DNA of 5,386 nucleotides from the NCBI GenBank assembly GCA_014801655.1, contig JAAVDT010000017.1, positions 20,145 to 25,530 on the forward strand. Reading direction: 5' to 3'. This DNA is from Bacteroides sp. GTDB lineage: Bacteria; Bacteroidota; Bacteroidia; Bacteroidales; Muribaculaceae. The position numbers were made by a program, and so were the translations under genes. The notes under the pieces are model-generated. The model had not been told where the DNA came from. It searched no databases and was given only the letters and a program-made list of their open reading frames with translations. Shown in pieces: positions 1-5,386 of the stretch. Position 1 is the stretch's first letter. Every line of letters starts with the position of its first letter.

Positions 1-2034
1 AAGCTCTATCATCTGCGCTATAAAATCGTTGGCGAAGAGGGCTATGCAATCGTTGCCACCACCCGCCCCGAAACCATCATGGGCGACACCGCAATGTGCA
101 TCAATCCCGCCGACCCGAAGAATCAGCATCTCAAGGGCAAGCGCGTGATCGTGCCTTTGGTTGGCCGTGAGATTCCGGTGATTGAAGATGACTATGTTGA
201 CATTGAATTCGGCACCGGCTGTCTGAAGGTCACTCCGGCCCACGACATGAACGACTACATGCTCGGCCAGAAACACAATCTCGAAAGCATCGACATTTTC
301 AACGACGACGCTACCATCAGCGAAGCCGCCGGAATGTATGTCGGTATGGATCGCTTCGCAGTGCGCGAGCAGATTGCCAAAGATCTCGAAGCAGCCGGAC
401 TGATTGAAAAAATCGAAAACTACGAAAATAAAGTAGGCTACTCCGAACGCAACGCCGACACCGTCACCGAGCCTCGCCTCAGCGACCAGTGGTTTCTCAA
501 AATGGATGAGCTCGCCAAGCCCGCACTCGACGCTGTTGAGGAGGACATCGTGCGTTTCATCCCCGACAAATTTAAAAACACCTATCGCCACTGGATGACC
601 GACGTGCGCGACTGGTGCATCTCTCGTCAGCTTTGGTGGGGGCACCGCATTCCGGCTTACTATCTGCCCGACGGACAGTTCGTTGTGGCCGAATCGGCTG
701 AGGAAGCCCTCACTCTGGCCCGCGAAATCGACCCGAACATCACAGCCGACCAGCTCCACCAGGATGAAGACTCCTTCGACACCTGGTTCTCCTCATGGCT
801 CTGGCCCATCACCCTGTTCAACGGCATCCTCGACCCCGACAATGAAGAGCTGAACTACTACTATCCGACCTCTGACCTTGTGACCGGCCCCGACATCATC
901 TTCTTCTGGGTGGCCCGCATGATCATTGCCGGCTATGAATTTGTTGGCAAGCAGCCGTTTAACAATGTTTACTTCACCGGCATCGTGCGCGACGAGATCG
1001 GTCGCAAAATGTCGAAACAGCTCGGCAACTCTCCCGATCCGCTCGACCTGATAGCCACCTATGGCGCCGACGGTGTGCGCGTGGGCATCATGCTCTCCGC
1101 TCCCGCAGGCAACGACATTTTCTTCGACAAGAAACTCTGCGAAACCGGCCGCAACTTCTCCAATAAAATCTGGAATGCCTTCCGTCTGGTCAAAGGATGG
1201 GATGTTGACCACTCGCTTGCTCAGCCTCAGTCGGCCGCACTCGCCTGCCGATGGTTTGAATCGAAACTCTCGCAGTCAGTGGCCGAAATCAACGACCTCC
1301 TGTCGAAATATCGCCTCTCCGAAGCCCTGAAAGAAGTCTACCGACTTTTCTGGGATGAATTCTCATCGTGGTATCTCGAAATGGTGAAACCCGCCTATGG
1401 TTCACCCATCGATGCCGCCACCCTCAATTCAACCCTCGGCTTCTTCGATGCCCTGATGCGCCTGCTCCACCCCTTCATGCCCTTCATCACCGAAGAGCTC
1501 TGGCAGCACATCGCCCAGCGTCGCGAAGGCGAATCAATCATGTATGCTCCCACACCCGAGGTGCGCACCGTCGACCACGATATGCTTGCCATGATGGAAC
1601 ATGTCAAAGAGGTTGTGAACGGTCTGCGCAACGTTCGCGCCGCCAAAAACATTCCCAACAAAGATGCAATCGCCGTCAACGTAATCGGCTCGTGGGACAA
1701 AACCCAGGATGTTGTCATCGCCAAACTCGCCAACGCATCGGCTATCAACCACGATGCTGAAAAAGATGCTGCGGCAGCCTCCTTCATGGTTGGCACCACA
1801 GAAATCAATGTGCCGCTGGCCGACAATATCGACGTTGAAGCCGAACTTGCAAAACTGCGCAAAGACCTCGACTACTACGAAGGCTTCAAGGCATCAGTGA
1901 TGAAAAAACTCGGCAACGAACGCTTTGTGGCTAATGCTCCGGCAGCCGTTGTTGAAGGCGAACGTCGCAAACTCTCCGACGCCGAATCAAAAATCGCCAG
2001 CCTCACCGCCGCCATCGCCGCCCTCACCAAGTAA
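1..2034 (+). CDS. valS: Valyl-tRNA synthetase, 3' part (5' end outside window)
   Basis: Class I aminoacyl-tRNA synthetase that charges tRNA-Val with valine in the cytoplasm and hydrolyses mischarged Thr-tRNA. The frame is open from base 1, so the ATG at 79 is internal; 677 residues are present, while bacterial ValRS is usually about 870-950, so roughly 200 N-terminal residues including the HIGH motif lie upstream. Numbering from base 1: the CP1 editing domain shows [12 protein letters not shown] (20-31) and TPAHD (78-82); EPRLSDQWF (157-165) and [12 protein letters not shown] (205-216) mark the return to the catalytic core; [10 protein letters not shown] is at 260-269; the KMSKS loop reads KMSKQ (336-340). 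An anticodon-binding helical domain follows ([10 protein letters not shown] onward), and a C-terminal coiled-coil arm occupies about 609-677. TAA stop at 2032-2034. The gene is GC-rich with many C-ending codons, unlike the AT-richer gene to its right. Identification is near certain. Confidence 0.98.
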   Translation, partial: KLYHLRYKIVGEEGYAIVATTRPETIMGDTAMCINPADPKNQHLKGKRVIVPLVGREIPVIEDDYVDIEFGTGCLKVTPAHDMNDYMLGQKHNLESIDIFNDDATISEAAGMYVGMDRFAVREQIAKDLEAAGLIEKIENYENKVGYSERNADTVTEPRLSDQWFLKMDELAKPALDAVEEDIVRFIPDKFKNTYRHWMTDVRDWCISRQLWWGHRIPAYYLPDGQFVVAESAEEALTLAREIDPNITADQLHQDEDSFDTWFSSWLWPITLFNGILDPDNEELNYYYPTSDLVTGPDIIFFWVARMIIAGYEFVGKQPFNNVYFTGIVRDEIGRKMSKQLGNSPDPLDLIATYGADGVRVGIMLSAPAGNDIFFDKKLCETGRNFSNKIWNAFRLVKGWDVDHSLAQPQSAALACRWFESKLSQSVAEINDLLSKYRLSEALKEVYRLFWDEFSSWYLEMVKPAYGSPIDAATLNSTLGFFDALMRLLHPFMPFITEELWQHIAQRREGESIMYAPTPEVRTVDHDMLAMMEHVKEVVNGLRNVRAAKNIPNKDAIAVNVIGSWDKTQDVVIAKLANASAINHDAEKDAAAASFMVGTTEINVPLADNIDVEAELAKLRKDLDYYEGFKASVMKKLGNERFVANAPAAVVEGERRKLSDAESKIASLTAAIAALTK

Positions 2035-2067
2035 TCCCCTCCCCCGAAACAACAATCCCCAACCCAT

Positions 2068-2112
2068 AAAAAGCGGCCGACGCTCCATCCCGAGCGCCGG
2101 CCGTGGTGTTTT
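2068..2112. terminator. GC-rich hairpin terminator between convergent valS and the AlbA_2 gene (probably bidirectional)
   Basis: An 11-bp stem (CGGCCGACGCT at 2074-2084, AGCGCCGGCCG at 2093-2103) encloses an 8-nt loop. On the minus strand it is followed at once by C plus five T (2073-2068), a classic intrinsic terminator about 75 nt past the AlbA_2 gene stop. On the plus strand it is followed by TGGTGTTTTC, a weaker U-tract about 40 nt past the valS stop. The single imperfect pair is A-C in the plus transcript but G-U in the minus transcript, so the stem is slightly better in the minus direction. The core is shared with the hairpin at 4051-4100. Confidence 0.85.
2074..2109. repeat. 36-bp direct repeat, copy 1
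   Basis: These 36 bases, starting CGGCCGACGCT and ending GCCGTGGTGT, occur again without a mismatch and in the same orientation at 4061-4096, 1987 bp away. The two copies frame the AlbA_2 gene. Each contains a terminator hairpin core, so the repeat could be a dispersed terminator element or the trace of an insertion or duplication. The identity stops at 2073 (G versus A) and 2110 (T versus A). Confidence 0.9.
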
Positions 2113-2140
2113 CAATCTATTCGGGTATTTTATGGAAAAT

Positions 2141-2158
2141 ATGCCTTTACTTCAGGCA
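2141..2158 (-). terminator. Possible weak terminator hairpin just past the AlbA_2 gene stop
   Basis: TGCCT (2142-2146) and AGGCA (2154-2158) can pair around a 7-nt loop. On the minus strand the stem is followed by TATTTTCC and begins about 22 nt after the stop codon. The 5-bp stem is short, and a much stronger hairpin lies about 40 nt further on, so this may be chance. Confidence 0.25.
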
Positions 2159-2179
2159 CCAAACTCCATAAACAAATGT

Positions 2180-3808
2180 TTACTTGGAATCTATAACGAT
2201 ATATCGTTGGAAGCGACTCGTGGGTTTATCCGGAATTGTCATCTTTAAGCGAGTTCCAAGTAGTGGATTCAGATACCGTTCTCTAAACTTTCTCTTATCC
2301 TGAAAACCACAAAATGCTGTGATTTCAGCTAATGTACGAGGTTCTTTACAGAACTCAATGATTCTCTCATCAACGGTCTTATCAGCTTGACTTGTGCCCT
2401 GACTTGTGCTCTGACTTGTGCCCTGACTTGTGCTCTGACTTGTGCCCTGACTTGTGTCCTGACTTGTGCCCTGACTTGTGCTCTGACTTGTGCCCTGACT
2501 TGTGTCCTGACTTGTATCCTGACTTGTGTCCTGACTTGTGTCCTGACTTGTGTCCTGACTTGTGCCCTGACTTGTATCCTGACTTGTGCCCTGACTTGTG
2601 CCCTTCGACAAGTCGGTAGAATTTGTGTCGCGAACATTGACGCGAAATGCGGTAATGGTGTTTACGTCAAACTCGGCAGGAGGGTTACCATTATCTTTCA
2701 ACATCTCTTGCACACGAGTAACGCCTCGGTTGAATTTATTGACATACTTCATCACTCTCATAGCTTCTGCCACAAGGGGATTACGGTAGTCATTGACGGA
2801 TGGAAAATTCTCCGGCCGGGCCTCTCCATACAAACCTCCGGCATTCATCACCTCAATGTAGTCATCAAACTGATACAATCGAATTGGCATATTAGCTTGA
2901 TAATCCCTGTGCATACATGCGTTCATCAGCAATTCGCGAATTGCTCCCTCAGGGTAATTCCAAACAGTTCGTTCGCGGAAGAGCGATTCCGGTACGGGAC
3001 GTTGGGTTATGATGCCATCGCGGACAAATGACTCCAATGTTGGCAACATCTTATATAGCGGTCCGGCAAACTGACGCTCATTGAGGATATCACCACCCTT
3101 ATCTTTTCCTGCAAAACGCACAAATTGCACATAATCGCCCAGAAGAAAATACTTGGGATTATTGCCGAAAAGAATTATTCCGGCATATGTCGGGCAATCA
3201 TTGTCGCGATCATATAAATGAATAGAGGACAGTTGCTCCTTAATATCTCGCTTATCGTTCGCAAGGGTTTCTTCATCAAAAGCCATCGGAAGATAGTTGG
3301 ACTTGATATACTCTACATCCAAATCATCCAATTTGGCACTGAGACATGGAGTGGCATCAAAAGTTGCCATAAATGAGCAACGACGTTCAGCCAGGATTCT
3401 TTCCTCAGCTTCGGTAGCGATATCGCGTCTAGGACCAATTCGGATAAATACCCGGCCTCGATAGCGGACTGGAGGCAAATCAGATGGGCGCACCTCCGCC
3501 ACTAACAAGTCACCCTCCGGATATGTAAATCGCTCTACAGACATTGTCGGCAAAGGAAGAATATTGCCGTCAGAGCGTATTCCGGCAATCTTTTTTAGTA
3601 GAGCATCATCCACCTTCATTCCGGCGATTGATCCATCATCTTTGGCTCCTATAATTAGATAACCATTCTTGCGAGAAGCAGGCATATCATTGGCAAAGGC
3701 ACAAATGGCCTCACAGAACTTGTCCATGTTGCCTGTACTCGTGGTGCGTTCCACGCGATACGATTCTGTGGACTTCAACAAGTCTAAGACCTCCTCTTTT
3801 GCTATCAT
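2180..3808 (-). CDS. Schlafen AlbA_2-domain, RecG-C-like ATP-binding protein with TSQ-repeat linker and C-terminal winged helix
   Basis: Complete 542-residue protein with no signal peptide or membrane segment, so cytoplasmic. Domains: AlbA_2/Schlafen-like (about 13-135; ESYRVERT at 15-22, [23 protein letters not shown]); a middle region (about 150-270); and a GHKL-type ATPase-like segment as in RecG C-terminal homologues (about 285-390) with N-box [12 protein letters not shown] (292-303), MNAGGL (321-326) and NPLVAEAMR followed by [10 protein letters not shown] (360-369). Residues 403-474 are 18 tetrapeptides (G/D/S)TSQ. The tail (475-542; [35 protein letters not shown]) resembles the winged helix seen at the end of such proteins and of some Fic proteins. 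The family is usually annotated as a transcriptional regulator or ATP-binding protein; Schlafen-like domains can be nucleases and some occur in defence loci, but the role here is unknown. The ATG at 3808 lacks a Shine-Dalgarno sequence, which is normal for Bacteroidota, and fits the domain start. It has its own promoter and terminator and is AT-richer than valS, consistent with an accessory gene. Confidence 0.9.
   Translation of the reverse strand: MIAKEEVLDLLKSTESYRVERTTSTGNMDKFCEAICAFANDMPASRKNGYLIIGAKDDGSIAGMKVDDALLKKIAGIRSDGNILPLPTMSVERFTYPEGDLLVAEVRPSDLPPVRYRGRVFIRIGPRRDIATEAEERILAERRCSFMATFDATPCLSAKLDDLDVEYIKSNYLPMAFDEETLANDKRDIKEQLSSIHLYDRDNDCPTYAGIILFGNNPKYFLLGDYVQFVRFAGKDKGGDILNERQFAGPLYKMLPTLESFVRDGIITQRPVPESLFRERTVWNYPEGAIRELLMNACMHRDYQANMPIRLYQFDDYIEVMNAGGLYGEARPENFPSVNDYRNPLVAEAMRVMKYVNKFNRGVTRVQEMLKDNGNPPAEFDVNTITAFRVNVRDTNSTDLSKGTSQGTSQDTSQGTSQDTSQDTSQDTSQDTSQDTSQGTSQSTSQGTSQDTSQGTSQSTSQGTSQSTSQGTSQADKTVDERIIEFCKEPRTLAEITAFCGFQDKRKFRERYLNPLLGTRLKMTIPDKPTSRFQRYIVIDSK
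2389..2604 (-). repeat. In-frame 12-bp minisatellite, 18 perfect-length units, coding (G/D/S)TSQ
   Basis: Eighteen consecutive 12-bp units lie inside the AlbA_2 gene with no indels. In coding phase each unit is NNN-ACA-AGT-CAG: nine bases never change and only the first codon varies. On the plus strand that codon is gcc 8 times (Gly), gct 3 times (Ser), gtc 5 times (Asp) and atc 2 times (Asp). The unit is a multiple of three, so gain or loss of units changes linker length without a frameshift. The encoded stretch (residues 403-474) is hydrophilic and probably disordered, and joins the ATPase-like segment to the winged helix. Confidence 0.97.
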
Positions 3809-3937
3809 GCTGATTTATTAGGTTTTAGTTTCTATTGCAACAAAGTAATCAGAAAAAGAATTTACATGGTGACTAAATACACTTGATTCCCTATCTATCC
3901 TTTAATTGTTAGTAGATGACTATCTAACTCGACATCG

Positions 3938-3969
3938 CAAAGATAATATATAAAATCCTCATGGACAAA
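3938..3969 (-). promoter_or_regulatory. Bacteroidota-type promoter for the AlbA_2 gene
   Basis: Read on the minus strand, TTTG (3969-3966) and TATCTTTG (3945-3938) match the Bacteroidota sigma consensus TTTG / TAnnTTTG with a 20-nt spacer, within the usual 19-21. The start of transcription would fall near 3930-3934, leaving a leader of about 120 nt before the ATG at 3808, which is long. A small imperfect inverted repeat (3908-3928) would sit at the very 5' end of the transcript. The match is full, but no expression evidence is available. Confidence 0.65.
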
Positions 3970-4050
3970 TTCTATAGCTACAAACAGCGGTAGATTTCTG
4001 CCAATCATACTCGTCATTGTATTCTCTTTTTACTCACATTTAGATTATAA

Positions 4051-4100
4051 ACATACACCACGGCCGACGCTCCATCCCGAGCGCCGGCCGTGGTGTATGT
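4051..4100 (-). terminator. Long hairpin terminator after the receptor gene
   Basis: Arms of 21 bases (4051-4071 and 4080-4100) pair with one imperfection around an 8-nt loop. On the minus strand the stem begins 14 nt past the receptor stop and is followed by TTTATAATCT, a moderate U-tract. The imperfect pair is G-U in the minus transcript and A-C in the plus transcript, so the stem favours termination of the receptor mRNA. It would also insulate the AlbA_2 gene from receptor transcription. The inner 11-bp stem and loop are identical to the hairpin at 2074-2103. Confidence 0.8.
4061..4096. repeat. 36-bp direct repeat, copy 2
   Basis: Exact copy, in the same orientation, of 2074-2109. Unlike copy 1, its left flank (ACATACACCA, 4051-4060) is complementary to its right flank, giving 21-bp arms instead of 11. 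This suggests copy 2 is the more intact form of the palindromic element, or that copy 1 has lost or replaced its left outer arm. Confidence 0.9.
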
Positions 4101-4114
4101 TGGGGATTAGGGGA

Positions 4115-5386
4115 TTAGAGTTTGAGGATGGAGGAGCCGCTGTCGGCGTTGTTGAGGGTGCGTCGGGCGGTGCGGAAGATTGAGCCGAAATCGGCTGAAT
4201 AGGTTATGGAGAGTAGCACCATGTTGGAATTGTTTGTTATGTATCGGTCGCGACAGGAGGGGTTGACCGAGGAATAGTTCCATGAAGGATAGCGTGTTCC
4301 TTTCTTGTCAAACATATACATCCAACTGAGGCCGAGGGACCAATGTTTGTCGGGCTGCCAGTCAAACTGCAGACCGTCGCCATTTTCATCTTTGCCAACG
4401 ATGTGGCCATTGAGATATTTGCCGGGCAGTTGTCGCCAATATGAAATGGTGTATGGGCCTTTGTTCCACCAGAGTGACAGGTAGCCATCAAGGGAGGTTA
4501 GTTTGTGGCTCCAACCGGCACCTGCTGTCTGATAGTGTGTAAGAGAGAGGTTGAGCCTTGCTCCGAATCCATGAATATCACTGAGCGAAAAAGAGAGATC
4601 GTTCTGAAATACGCGACGATATTTTGCGTTGACTGATTGTGATAGAAAGAGGCCGTTGCCCAAGTAGCTAACGTCGCTGATAACGCTGTTTTTGACGTCG
4701 AGCCATGCCGTCAGGAATGATGCCTGAAACTTTTTATAGGTGTACTCGGCTCTGAGGTTGTATAAGAAACTTTCGGACACTTTGAGGTCGGGGTTGCCAT
4801 TTGAAATCAGATAGGGAGTGGTTTGCTGCGGATAGTCTGTCAGGGCTGTGAGTGAAGGAATTGTCGGCGAATATCGAAATGCTCCTTGCAGGCTCCAGTT
4901 ATCGTTTATGGTCCAGGAAACCTGAGCACTCGAAAGGTTTCTGATGAAGTTTCGTTTGTTTAAGTCGTTTTTCACCCAGAACAGTTTGGCTCCGGTTGCT
5001 AAAGCTATATAGAAGTTGCCGAACTGCTGCCCGAGGCGAAGATAGGCATAGTTGTTGTTTTCGGTGAGGATGGGTTTATAGTCGGTTGAGAGATATTCGT
5101 TTGTGCTTCGCGACACTGTGTTTTGGATACCGGCCGAAAGGGTTGTGTTTTGGCTAAATGAGTGGATGTAGTTAATTTCGGAGATGAGCGATCTGCGACG
5201 ACTGTCAACATTCATGATGTAGGAATCGCAGGTGCCATCGGAATAGATATAATTGTTGTCGCGCCGATAGTCGTTTGAACTCAATGTGCCCACAACCTGC
5301 GCTTCCAGAGAGTTCTTGCCATTGAAATCGTGATGCAAAAAGAGGTCGAGCGAGGGCGTGAAGTCTTTGCTCTTTGAAATATTGTT
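4115..5386 (-). CDS. Outer-membrane beta-barrel protein, TonB-dependent receptor family, C-terminal part (5' end outside window)
   Basis: The frame is open to the right edge, giving 423 C-terminal residues (NNISKSKDF onward); no start codon within it is convincing. The sequence is typical outer-membrane barrel: alternating polar and aromatic residues, many Tyr/Trp/Asn, and strand-turn patterns throughout. FRYSPTIPSLTAL followed by GNPDLKVSES (about 197-206) is a hallmark of the OMP_b-brl_3 / CarboxypepD-plug receptors of Bacteroidota. The last barrel strand is about 388-401 (NMVLLSITYSADFG), followed by RTARRTLNNADSG, a tail style common in this family. Such proteins are usually about 700-800 residues, so the signal peptide, any regulatory-like N-domain, the plug and the first strands are probably upstream of the window. 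The substrate cannot be read from this part: no SusD partner is visible, and a role in TonB-linked uptake is inference. It is on the same strand as the AlbA_2 gene but separated by a terminator and a promoter, so not one operon. Confidence 0.88.
   Translation of the reverse strand, partial: NNISKSKDFTPSLDLFLHHDFNGKNSLEAQVVGTLSSNDYRRDNNYIYSDGTCDSYIMNVDSRRRSLISEINYIHSFSQNTTLSAGIQNTVSRSTNEYLSTDYKPILTENNNYAYLRLGQQFGNFYIALATGAKLFWVKNDLNKRNFIRNLSSAQVSWTINDNWSLQGAFRYSPTIPSLTALTDYPQQTTPYLISNGNPDLKVSESFLYNLRAEYTYKKFQASFLTAWLDVKNSVISDVSYLGNGLFLSQSVNAKYRRVFQNDLSFSLSDIHGFGARLNLSLTHYQTAGAGWSHKLTSLDGYLSLWWNKGPYTISYWRQLPGKYLNGHIVGKDENGDGLQFDWQPDKHWSLGLSWMYMFDKKGTRYPSWNYSSVNPSCRDRYITNNSNMVLLSITYSADFGSIFRTARRTLNNADSGSSILKL

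Noticed and set aside
79..81. ATG as the valS start
   Set aside because: The upstream in-frame codons encode the conserved editing-domain sequence ending TTRPETI, so this Met is internal.
1395..1862. Minus-strand open frames inside valS
   Set aside because: The plus frame is an unmistakable ValRS; the antisense frames follow from its GC-rich codon pattern and have no recognisable domains.
2389..2604. Possible CRISPR array
   Set aside because: Units are contiguous 12-mers with no spacers, lie inside a coding frame and have no cas genes nearby.
2387..3031. Plus-strand open frames reading through the 12-bp array (repeating TCAL or CPDL)
   Set aside because: They are shadows of the minus-strand gene; the repeat stays open in several frames because its 12-bp unit lacks stops there. 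Past the array they show no recognisable family.
3961..3993. Ten-codon plus-strand ORF (MDKFYSYKQR)
   Set aside because: Too short to support, with no promoter of its own, and it lies over the minus-strand promoter.
4099..4117. Doubled GGGGATTA as a G-quadruplex or telomere-like repeat
   Set aside because: There are only two G-runs, and the sequence is explained by the stop codon region of the receptor gene.
4237..4491. Alternative minus-strand frames inside the receptor gene (also 5005-5211)
   Set aside because: They overlap the barrel-coding frame, have no start context and show no family resemblance.
5336..5338. TTG as the start of the outer-membrane protein
   Set aside because: The same frame runs upstream to the window edge with barrel-like sequence (NNISKSKDF), so the protein starts outside the window.

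Overview
The window comes from a Bacteroidales-type genome (phylum Bacteroidota), possibly a gut lineage such as Muribaculaceae; the family-level guess is weak. Three things point to Bacteroidota: a TTTG / TAnnTTTG promoter pair with a 20-nt spacer, no Shine-Dalgarno sequence before the one internal start codon, and a large outer-membrane beta-barrel of the TonB-dependent/OMP_b-brl kind.

Layout. (1) Positions 1-2034 (+) hold the C-terminal three quarters of valS, valyl-tRNA synthetase, entering from the left edge. (2) Positions 2035-2179 are a short intergenic stretch with a strong GC-rich hairpin terminator. (3) Positions 2180-3808 (-) encode a complete 542-residue Schlafen-type AlbA_2 / RecG-C-like ATP-binding protein. 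Its linker is an 18-copy, 12-bp in-frame minisatellite encoding (G/D/S)TSQ, followed by a C-terminal winged helix. (4) Positions 3809-4114 (306 bp) are AT-rich and hold the promoter and leader of that gene plus a second copy of the hairpin. (5) Positions 4115-5386 (-) hold the C-terminal 423 residues of an outer-membrane beta-barrel receptor, running off the right edge.

How it fits together. valS and the receptor gene are convergent and unrelated in function. The AlbA_2 gene lies between them with its own promoter, so it looks like a single-gene accessory islet. It is framed by a 36-bp exact direct repeat (2074-2109 and 4061-4096) that is also the core of both terminator hairpins. The strongest leads are this repeat-bounded islet and the length-variable TSQ linker joining the ATPase-like and winged-helix parts of a possible defence or regulatory protein. 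Both rest on sequence reading only; no searches were run. I did not find a clearly new multi-gene system.
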